DNA of 11,300 nt from Rhodospirillales bacterium (GTDB taxonomy: Bacteria; Pseudomonadota; Alphaproteobacteria; Rhodospirillales; Defluviicoccaceae): NCBI GenBank assembly GCA_026125865.1, contig JAHCKI010000049.1, positions 1 to 11,300 of the forward strand, given 5' to 3'. Made by a program: the position numbers and the translations under genes. Below, piece after piece: positions 6,765 to 11,300 of this stretch (the stretch's first letter is position 1; every line of letters starts with the position of its first letter). The notes under the pieces were generated by a model that ran no database searches, was not told where the DNA came from, and worked only from the letters and a program-made list of their open reading frames with translations.

Positions 6765-7220
6765 ATGAACGAGCTGTCGGGGAAAGACGGCAACTGGATC
6801 GACAGTTTCCTCGGCGCAATCATGGCCTCGGAGTACGATCCCGAGGCGACCATGAACTCGCGCCTCTATATCGAACGCTTCGACCAGGCCACATGGTTTC
6901 TGATGCACGCCATCGGTCTCACGCCGCGTACGGTCAAGGCTGCGGGTTTACGCATCGCCGTGGTCCGTCAGAGCTTCCAGTACGTGCGCGAACTCCGTGG
7001 CGGGGAACTCGTCCGTATTCGCAGCGGGTTCATCGCCGTCGGCAAGAAGCATCTGCGATTCCTGCATCGCATGTTCGATGTGGAGAACGGCACCCTTGTC
7101 GCCACCAGCGATGTGACGGCGGTTCAAGCCAGCCTGGAGACCGGCAAGACAGTTCCTCTCACTGCGGAACAGATCGAACGCGCCACCAGCTTCACAATTA
7201 CCGATGCGACGATCGATTGA
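6765..7220 (+). CDS. Hotdog-fold acyl-CoA thioesterase family protein
   Basis: 151-residue cytoplasmic protein of the 4HBT/YbgC-like hotdog type. MNSRLYIERFDQATWFLMHAIGL (about 30-52) resembles the MN-xx-Y-xxx-FDxATW helix of this family, with Asp40 in the place of the usual active-site acid. It is followed by a strand-rich half: LRIAVVRQSFQYVRELRGGELVRIRSGFIAVGKKHLRFLHRMFD, then GTLVATSDVTAVQASLET. These enzymes hydrolyse acyl- or aryl-CoA thioesters. In a benzoyl-CoA gene neighbourhood it could rescue CoA from dead-end intermediates; the substrate is inference. The start ATG at 6765 has only a weak ribosome binding site. It is divergent from the transporter operon and convergent with GNAT 2, and an 18-bp tandem duplication covers its stop. 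Confidence 0.75.
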   Translation: MNELSGKDGNWIDSFLGAIMASEYDPEATMNSRLYIERFDQATWFLMHAIGLTPRTVKAAGLRIAVVRQSFQYVRELRGGELVRIRSGFIAVGKKHLRFLHRMFDVENGTLVATSDVTAVQASLETGKTVPLTAEQIERATSFTITDATID

Positions 7221-7241
7221 GGGATGAAGATCGATTGAGGG
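7208..7241 (+). repeat. 18-bp-period tandem duplication over the thioesterase stop codon
   Basis: GACGATCGATTGAGGG at 7208-7223 is repeated as GAAGATCGATTGAGGG at 7226-7241, 15 of 16 identical. The first copy contains the TGA stop of the thioesterase; the second is untranslated. It looks like a recent slippage duplication. Each copy also holds the palindrome ATCGAT. Confidence 0.7.
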
Positions 7242-7266
7242 TTTGAGGCGCTGGAATAAAAACCTG

Positions 7267-7827
7267 TTATGGAGCAGCGACTTCCCGAAACAAGGCGATG
7301 CGCTGGGATGGCCGAAAGCCGCAGCGGTCGAGAAATGCGAGGAGTCGGAAATCGTTCCAATCGAGCTGTGTACGTACCCTGTCGACCCTCAACGTCGTCA
7401 GGTTGGCCATCAGTTGGGACATGAGGGCGACGCCCACGCCTCGATTTATGTAGTTCGGGTCGACGCCGATGGTGTCTAGAACGGCTTCCGGTTCGGTCTG
7501 CCCGAACTCGCCGAAGTCCACCCGCGCCATGACGAACCCGACCGGGCGGTCGTCCAGTTCGGCCACCAATGAGACGCGCACGCCGGTCTCGTAGAGCACC
7601 TCGGCGACCTTGGTCTCGTAGTAGGGGGTCCGATCGACACCGGTCACGCGCCGGTCAATGGCAATGAGGGACGGCAAGTCCGACTCCTGCAACGAGCGGA
7701 CGGGAATTCGGTCCCGATTGAGGGCACCGTAATCGTCGTCAATGGGGACGCTGTAGTCGATTTCTTCGGACATGCCGGCGACTTTGTGAACGGGGATGTT
7801 TTGGTAAACGGTGCTGCGCCGTGTCAT
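7267..7827 (-). CDS. GNAT family acetyltransferase (GNAT 2 of 3, BadL-like)
   Basis: 186 residues from ATG 7827. The GNAT domain starts near residue 41 (IPVRSLQESDLPSLIAIDRRVTG). It continues with the strand pair VGFVMARVDFGEFG, then IGVDPNYINRGVGVALM, the acetyl-CoA loop-helix, and ends with FLDRCGFRPSQRIALFREV. The Q/R at the first position of the usual Q/RxxGxG/A loop is replaced by Ile. About 40 residues precede the fold; a second ATG at 7773 would shorten this leader, and neither start has a good ribosome binding site. It lies 12 bp after GNAT 1 in the same direction and shares with it the IDR, GEFG and IGVDP motifs, so the two are probably an old tandem duplication. Substrate unknown. 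In R. palustris BadL of this superfamily acetylates aminobenzoates; any shared role here is inference. Confidence 0.8.
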   Translation of the reverse strand: MTRRSTVYQNIPVHKVAGMSEEIDYSVPIDDDYGALNRDRIPVRSLQESDLPSLIAIDRRVTGVDRTPYYETKVAEVLYETGVRVSLVAELDDRPVGFVMARVDFGEFGQTEPEAVLDTIGVDPNYINRGVGVALMSQLMANLTTLRVDRVRTQLDWNDFRLLAFLDRCGFRPSQRIALFREVAAP

Positions 7828-7839
7828 CGCTGAAATCCG

Positions 7840-8304
7840 CTATTCGTCGAAGGGAGAGACCACGCGTTCAAGAACGATGCGCGGAGCGTGGCGGAAACCG
7901 GATGCCGCGAAAAACCGCAACAGGTCGTGGTCGGTCCAATCGGCTTGGGTTCCCATCTCCCTGGTTCCTTTGTGCGACAAAACGCTGTCCAATTCGGCCA
8001 TCAGCGCCCGAGCGACGCCGTAACCGGCATGGTCCGGATCAACGCCGATGGCGTCAAGCGCGGCAACGGAGGTTTCTCGCCCAAATTCACCGCCCTCGAG
8101 GCGGGCCAACGCGAAGCCGACGAGCGTGTCGCCTCGGCAGGCGCCGACGTAGACGAATTTCTTTGGATTGCGGAGGGCCGCCTGCAAACGTTTCTCGTAG
8201 AACGCGGTGCGGGTGGATCCGGAATGCTTGCGGTCGATGCTGACTACGGAACCCAGATCATCGGGGGAAAGCGGCCTCACGTGGATGTCGGTTTTGCTCG
8301 TCAT
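7840..8304 (-). CDS. GNAT family acetyltransferase (GNAT 1 of 3, BadL-like)
   Basis: 154 residues from ATG 8304, starting MTSKTDIHVRPLSPDDLGSV, which is the usual first strand and helix of a GNAT domain. A GTG at 8364 would extend the frame but has a Shine-Dalgarno-like GGAG abutting it, too close to work, and adds a glycine/arginine-rich leader. Landmarks are SIDRKHSG, VGFALARLEGGEFG, AIGVDPDHAGYGVARALMAEL (acetyl-CoA loop, with Ala in the Q/R position) and FFAASGFRHAPRIVLERV. It resembles GNAT 2 throughout. It is the first gene of a leftward two-gene unit, divergent from the SDR gene, whose promoter region it shares. The small-molecule or protein acceptor cannot be told from sequence. Confidence 0.82.
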   Translation of the reverse strand: MTSKTDIHVRPLSPDDLGSVVSIDRKHSGSTRTAFYEKRLQAALRNPKKFVYVGACRGDTLVGFALARLEGGEFGRETSVAALDAIGVDPDHAGYGVARALMAELDSVLSHKGTREMGTQADWTDHDLLRFFAASGFRHAPRIVLERVVSPFDE

Positions 8305-8357
8305 CAACCCATCCCTGCTCCGACCCGTTCCTGCTCCGCCGCCGACCGGACGTGCCG

Positions 8358-8386
8358 TTGACACTCCAACCGGCGAGCGCTAAAGT
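8358..8386 (+). promoter_or_regulatory. Candidate sigma-70 promoter for the SDR-GNAT 3-regulator unit
   Basis: A perfect TTGACA -35 (8358-8363), a 17-bp spacer and TAAAGT (8381-8386). Predicted transcription start is near 8393, giving a leader of about 45 nt to the GTG at 8438. The best promoter match I found in the window. Confidence 0.55.
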
Positions 8387-8388
8387 CA

Positions 8389-8406
8389 TATTACAGTACC
8401 TTAATA
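8389..8406. promoter_or_regulatory. AT-rich dyad between the divergent promoters, operator-like
   Basis: TATTA (8389-8393) and TAATA (8402-8406) form an inverted repeat with an 8-nt spacer. It covers the predicted rightward transcription start and the -10 box of the leftward promoter, the expected place for a repressor to control both. Spacing and AT-richness would suit a dimeric winged-helix regulator such as the Rrf2 protein encoded at 9715-10164; that link is inference. Confidence 0.4.
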
Positions 8407-8425
8407 CCTATTTTGCTTTCGTCAA
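8398..8425 (-). promoter_or_regulatory. Candidate promoter for the GNAT 1-GNAT 2 unit
   Basis: On the minus strand, TTGACG (8425-8420), a 16-bp spacer and TAAGGT (8403-8398). The -35 box matches at 5 of 6 positions, the -10 box is weak. It overlaps the start region of the rightward promoter, so the two may interfere or share an operator. Confidence 0.4.
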
Positions 8426-8437
8426 GGGAATTTGAGA

Positions 8438-9163
8438 GTGAGCGCGTACGATCTAACGGGGCAGGCGGCGATCGTCACGGGTGGACTAAGGGGTATCGGA
8501 CGCGCCATCGCCGATCGCCTCGCGGAAGCCGGCGCCGACGTTCACGTGTTCGATCTGGCTCCGGAGGGTTCGGACGTCGCGGCGGCGCCTGCTCCCCACA
8601 CCTTTCATCGGGTCGACGTATCCGATTCCGATGCTGTGGGCAGGGCTGTCGCCGCGCTGCCCTCGCCGGCGACCGTGCTCGTCAACAACGCCGGCATTAC
8701 CCGGGACCGTTCCCTCGCCAAGATGTCGGACGACGAGTGGAACGCGGTGCTTGCCGTCAACCTTACCGGCGCCTTCAACATGATCCGCGCCACCGTGCCC
8801 GGAATGGTCGCCGAGAAAGGCGGGCGCATCGTCAATATCACTTCGATCAACGGGGTACGCGGCAAATTCGGTCAGGCAAATTACACGGCGGCCAAGGCCG
8901 GACTCATCGGCTTGACCAAGACTGCCGCGCGGGAACTGGGTCCGAAGGGTATCACCGTCAATGCCGTCGCGCCGGGCATGGTGATGACCGACATGGCACT
9001 GGCGCTCCCGGCGGCATTTCGCGAGCGGGCGCTTTCGGAAGCCGTGCTCGATCATCTGCCCGAATCATCCGACATTGCCGAGGCCGTGCTCTTCCTCGTT
9101 TCCGATAGCGCACGGTGTATCACCGGTCAGGTTCTCAATGTGGACAGCGGCCAACTGATCTAA
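8438..9163 (+). CDS. SDR family oxidoreductase (FabG/3-hydroxyacyl-CoA dehydrogenase-like)
   Basis: 241-residue classical short-chain dehydrogenase. It has the cofactor motif TGGLRGIG (14-21), NNAG (83-86), Asn108, Ser136, Tyr149 and Lys153 as the complete catalytic tetrad, and the C-terminal ITGQVLNVDSG. Asp39 at the end of the second strand (VHVFDL) points to NAD(H) over NADP(H), hence an oxidative role. The segment TSINGVRGKFGQANYTAAKAG resembles acetoacetyl-CoA reductases and FabG. In this context oxidation of a 3-hydroxyacyl-CoA in ring-cleavage product or alicyclic acid breakdown is plausible, analogous to BadH, though it is not clearly a BadH orthologue. I choose GTG 8438 because AAGGGA (8424-8429) lies 8 nt upstream; TTG 8432 would be only 2 nt from it. 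GNAT 3 follows after about 33 bp, probably in the same operon. Confidence 0.85.
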   Translation: MSAYDLTGQAAIVTGGLRGIGRAIADRLAEAGADVHVFDLAPEGSDVAAAPAPHTFHRVDVSDSDAVGRAVAALPSPATVLVNNAGITRDRSLAKMSDDEWNAVLAVNLTGAFNMIRATVPGMVAEKGGRIVNITSINGVRGKFGQANYTAAKAGLIGLTKTAARELGPKGITVNAVAPGMVMTDMALALPAAFRERALSEAVLDHLPESSDIAEAVLFLVSDSARCITGQVLNVDSGQLI

Positions 9164-9177
9164 TACCAACGGTCAGT
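9153..9177 (+). repeat. Second copy of the CTAATACCAACGGTC motif, within a short hairpin
   Basis: CTAATACCAACGGTC at 9160-9174 is identical to the outer end of the palindrome at 5001-5015 (minus strand). It includes the SDR stop codon. Locally, ACTGATC (9154-9160) and GGTCAGT (9171-9177) pair at 6 of 7 positions around it. It sits between the SDR stop and GNAT 3, where it could modulate readthrough or bind a regulator. Confidence 0.5.
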
Positions 9178-9196
9178 GTGCTCGAAGGGTATGCTC

Positions 9197-9703
9197 ATGA
9201 TGGAAACCTCATCGGCGGAAGGCGCTGCCGGAACCAGATCCTCCGGCATCCTGGTACGCCGCGCATGCGCCCGCGACCTTCAGGACGTGATTGCGCTGGA
9301 TGAAGCGGTGACCGGTCTTGCCAAGCCTGAATACTGGCGGGATGCGTTCGAACGTTACGGAGAACGCCGCCTGCAGGAACGGTTTTTCCTTGTCGCCGTC
9401 GTGGGAGAGGCGGCGGAAGGCGAACGCATCGTCGGTTTCACGATCGGTGAGATTCGGGCGTGGGAGTTCGGCTCGGAGCCATGCGGCTGGGTGTTTGCGC
9501 TCTCGGTCCTATCTGGGACGAGGCTTCGAGGCGTCGGAACGGTTCTGTTCGAAGCCCTCGCGGACGAGTTCGTTCGCGCCGGGGTAAACACCCTGCGGAC
9601 CATGGTCGCCCGCGACAACTTCCTTCACATGACGTTCTTCCGCAGTGAGGGAATGATGGCTGGGCCCTATCTGCAACTCGAAAAGCGGCTCGACCAGCCG
9701 TAG
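9197..9703 (+). CDS. badL: GNAT family acetyltransferase (GNAT 3 of 3), candidate BadL
   Basis: 168 residues from ATG 9197, which has AAGGG (9185-9189) 7 nt upstream; an upstream GTG at 9176 lacks such a site. The domain begins ILVRRACARDLQDVIALDEAVTG, like GNATs 1 and 2. It continues with IVGFTIGEIRAWEFG, the acetyl-CoA loop RLRGVGTVL (a good R-x-x-G-x-G), then VNTLRTMVARDNFLHMTFFRSEGM. Unlike the other two, it keeps the Arg of the acetyl-CoA loop. It lies 11 bp ahead of the BadM-like regulator, whose Shine-Dalgarno overlaps its stop. In R. palustris the GNAT BadL acetylates 2-aminobenzoate, and the product relieves repression by BadM. Position beside a BadM-like gene makes this GNAT the best BadL candidate of the three; the symbol is by analogy, not proven. 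Confidence 0.75.
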   Translation: MMETSSAEGAAGTRSSGILVRRACARDLQDVIALDEAVTGLAKPEYWRDAFERYGERRLQERFFLVAVVGEAAEGERIVGFTIGEIRAWEFGSEPCGWVFALSVLSGTRLRGVGTVLFEALADEFVRAGVNTLRTMVARDNFLHMTFFRSEGMMAGPYLQLEKRLDQP

Positions 9704-9714
9704 GAGCGTGAATC

Positions 9715-10164
9715 TTGAAGCTACAGATCGCCAGCCAACTGGCAATATTCGCCATCCTGGAGCTAGCCGCCGCGCCGGAGAAACAGCTTTCCGTTGTGGA
9801 GATCAGCGAGAGATTCGGCGTTTCACCGCACCATCTCGCCAAAGTCATGCACACCTTGGGGCGCGCCTCCTTTGTCCGCGCGGTTCGCGGTGTGGGCGGC
9901 GGTTATCAGTTCTCGGGCAACGCCAGGAGGATGACGCTGCTCGATATCGTTCAACTGTTCGAGGACATTGCCGACCGCGGCGGACGTGACGGGCTCGGCG
10001 AGGGGACGAAGGCCGGTCAGGCACTCGGCCAGGTACTCGACGAAATCGACGACATCGCCCGCGCCACGCTCGGCTCGATTACCGTCGCCACCATGCTCAG
10101 TCTGGTCCGACGCCAGCAAGACAGCGCGGTTCCCTTGAGCGACGAGGTCGCGGCAAACGCCTGA
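9715..10164 (+). CDS. badM: Rrf2 family transcriptional regulator, BadM-like
   Basis: 149 residues from a TTG start at 9715. The ribosome binding site GGAG (9703-9706) overlaps the GNAT 3 stop and gives translational coupling. The N-terminal winged helix has the helix-turn-helix LSVVEISERFGVSPHHLAKVMHTL (about 25-48) and the wing VRGVGGGYQF, both typical of Rrf2. A helical dimerisation region follows. There is no cysteine in the whole protein, so it cannot carry an IscR/NsrR-type Fe-S cluster through cysteines; a small-molecule ligand is more likely. BadM, an Rrf2 repressor of the benzoyl-CoA reductase operon in R. palustris, is the obvious comparison, and the gene converges on bcrD with only 27 bp between stops. 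Possible targets are the bcr operon (promoter off-window) and the dyad at 8389-8406. Confidence 0.82.
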   Translation: MKLQIASQLAIFAILELAAAPEKQLSVVEISERFGVSPHHLAKVMHTLGRASFVRAVRGVGGGYQFSGNARRMTLLDIVQLFEDIADRGGRDGLGEGTKAGQALGQVLDEIDDIARATLGSITVATMLSLVRRQQDSAVPLSDEVAANA

Positions 10165-10191
10165 CCGTCGTCGCGGCTTGTTGCAGGTGTT

Positions 10192-11037
10192 TCAGGAGGC
10201 TTGCCGGAGTTGGCCCAAGCGGGCCAGCTTGTCGTGCCGGAATGCGCCCCACAACGCCGCCCCGATGGCGCCGGCATAGGCCGAATCCTTGTGGGTGCGG
10301 ATTACTGCGTCGACACCCTTTACCTTTTCGATTTCCTCGGCTAGCGCCGCCACCAGACCTTCGTCCAGCGCCAAGCCACCGGTTACCATGACCGTGTTGT
10401 CGGCGGCCCCGATCGCCTTCAGCAGCTTGGCGAGCCGGCCGGCCATGGACAGATGGATACCCTTGAGGATGTTCGGTGTCGATATGCCACGCGATACCAT
10501 GTTGATGACGTCGGTCTCGGCGAGGACCGCGCAAATGGAGCTGACATTCTCAGGCGCGTCGGCCTGCTTCGACAACGAGCCGATCTCGTCCTGAGCGATG
10601 CCGAGGTAGCGGGCGATGTTCTCCAGGAACTGACCCGACCCCGAGGCGCACTGGCTCGTCATTTTGTAGTTCAGTACCTTACCGCGTTCGTCGATGCGAA
10701 CAGCGCGCCCGTGCAGCGCTCCGATGTCGAGCACGGCGCGGGCCTCGGCATCCAATTAGATGGCGCCGCGGGCATGGGTGGTCATGGAGTAGAAGTGACC
10801 GGTGCTAAACGGCACTCCTTCACCCTCACCGGTCGTCGCCACCTCGGCGACATCGTCTTGCGGTAGTCCCGCGTCCGTCACCACACGCTGATACGCTTCC
10901 TCGGCCAGTTGCAAAGGGTCGCGCTGGCGAATGCGAAGGGTCTCCCGAGAGAGCCACGCGCTCTCGCCGTCGTGGGTCTCGAACACGACGGCCTTGACGG
11001 CGCCGGTACCGACGTCGATGCCTGCTGTGATCGTCAT
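10192..11037 (-). pseudogene. bcrD: Benzoyl-CoA reductase ATPase subunit BcrD/BadG, interrupted by in-frame TAA
   Basis: Read through, 282 codons match the delta subunit of the ATP-dependent (class I) benzoyl-CoA reductase, the ASKHA-type partner of BcrA that couples ATP hydrolysis to electron transfer for ring reduction. The N-terminal part has the phosphate motif GIDVGTGAVK (6-15) and GHFYSMTTHARGAI to residue 93. Codon 94 is TAA (10758-10756). Beyond it the same frame continues with family sequence: LDAEARAVLDIGALHGRAV, Cys130 in TSQCASGSGQ, Cys169 in SSICAVLAE (the two ligands to the inter-subunit 4Fe-4S cluster) and AGAIGAALWGAFRH at the end. Relatives have Tyr at position 94, so one base change (TAC or TAT to TAA) explains it. 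A TTG follows the stop directly but has no ribosome binding site. As written the product lacks both cluster ligands. ATG overlaps the bcrA stop as ATGA. Confidence 0.9.
10756..10758 (-). other. In-frame ochre stop in bcrD
   Basis: TAA flanked by ATC and TTG in an otherwise intact, conserved frame; no insertion or deletion is seen on either side. Functional bcrD would need TAC/TAT here. Other genes in the window use TAA, TGA and TAG as ordinary stops, so a code change is unlikely. Confidence 0.9.
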
Positions 11038-11300
11038 AGTGCGCGCTCCGCGGTTTCCGCCTCACCGGCGCGCCGCGCGAACTCCGCGGCGCCCCGTGCA
11101 CCGGTGTAAATTGAATCCGGGTCGATGTTGATCGTCACCTCACCGTAGTTGTCCCGGATCAGCTTCTTGAGTTCCCGCACGGCAGCGTCGTTCTTGGCAA
11201 CGCCGCCGGTGAAGGTGAACTCGTTGGTGACGCCGCCGGAGCGCGAGATGATGGACATGGCGCGCAGGATGATGGCGCGGTGCAAGCCGGCCAGAATGTC
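11034..11300 (-). CDS. bcrA: Benzoyl-CoA reductase ATPase subunit BcrA/BadF, C-terminal part (runs off window)
   Basis: The last 88 residues of the alpha subunit; the 5' part lies beyond position 11300. The sequence starts DILAGLHRAIILRAMSIISRSGG. It carries TFTGGVAKNDAAVRELKKLI, the glycine motif closing the nucleotide site in this ASKHA family, then NYGEVTINIDPDSIYTGARGAAEFA, a tail characteristic of BcrA/BadF/BzdP. With BcrD it forms the ATP-hydrolysing electron activase that drives the BcrBC catalytic module in reducing benzoyl-CoA to a cyclic dienoyl-CoA under anaerobic conditions. The order bcrA then bcrD with a 4-bp ATGA overlap fits the Thauera/Magnetospirillum bcrCBAD operon, so bcrC and bcrB are expected off-window to the right. 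Family assignment is firm; orthologue naming (bcr, bad, bzd) cannot be settled from this fragment. Confidence 0.9.
   Translation of the reverse strand, partial: DILAGLHRAIILRAMSIISRSGGVTNEFTFTGGVAKNDAAVRELKKLIRDNYGEVTINIDPDSIYTGARGAAEFARRAGEAETAERAL

Noticed and set aside
8305..8364. N-terminal extension of GNAT 1 to GTG 8364
   Set aside because: The Shine-Dalgarno-like sequence abuts the GTG, the added stretch is Gly/Arg-rich, and it would run into the divergent promoter region.
10756..10758. Genetic code reassignment or selenocysteine/pyrrolysine at the bcrD stop
   Set aside because: Selenocysteine uses TGA and pyrrolysine TAG; the codon is TAA, and other genes in the window end normally at TAA.

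Overview
The window reads as an accessory region of a GC-rich proteobacterium, most likely an alphaproteobacterium. This rests on high-GC wobble positions, GTG/TTG starts, and a gene set resembling the anaerobic benzoate clusters of Rhodopseudomonas, Magnetospirillum and Thauera. The taxon is an inference; the window has no rRNA or tRNA gene.

Left flank (1 to about 1480): clearly more AT-rich than the rest. It holds the 3' part of an unrecognised ORF (3-389), a 93-residue hypothetical gene with a strong ribosome binding site (611-892), and about 670 bp without a convincing gene but with small hairpins and three CATAC repeats spaced 10 bp apart.

Transporter operon (1563-6310, minus strand): a complete branched-chain-amino-acid-type (HAAT/LIV) ABC importer in the order binding protein, LivH, LivM, LivG, LivF, with short gaps or overlaps except after the binding protein. 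That one gap holds a strong GC hairpin and a separate AT-rich 21-bp-arm palindrome. From context the substrate is probably an aromatic acid rather than leucine.

Middle (6311-9703): a 454-bp divergent control region, a hotdog-fold thioesterase (6765-7220, plus), two tandem GNAT acetyltransferases (7840-8304 and 7267-7827, minus), a divergent promoter region, an SDR dehydrogenase (8438-9163, plus) and a third GNAT (9197-9703, plus). The three GNATs look like members of one subfamily.

Regulator and catabolic genes (9715-11300): an Rrf2-family regulator resembling BadM follows GNAT 3 in the same transcription unit. It converges on the end of an ATP-dependent benzoyl-CoA reductase operon, bcrA (3' end only) then bcrD. 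bcrD carries an in-frame TAA at codon 94, with conserved sequence continuing in the same frame beyond it, so it is a fresh pseudogene, a sequencing error or a recoding case.

Working model: the importer brings in an aromatic acid; CoA ligation (off-window) feeds benzoyl-CoA reductase; the thioesterase can release trapped acyl-CoA; the SDR oxidises a hydroxyacyl-CoA intermediate. The BadM-like repressor may sense an acetylated small molecule made by one or more of the GNATs, as described for BadL/BadM in R. palustris. The most unusual points are the bcrD stop, the three GNATs around one BadM-like regulator, and the dyad-symmetric sites in the control regions.
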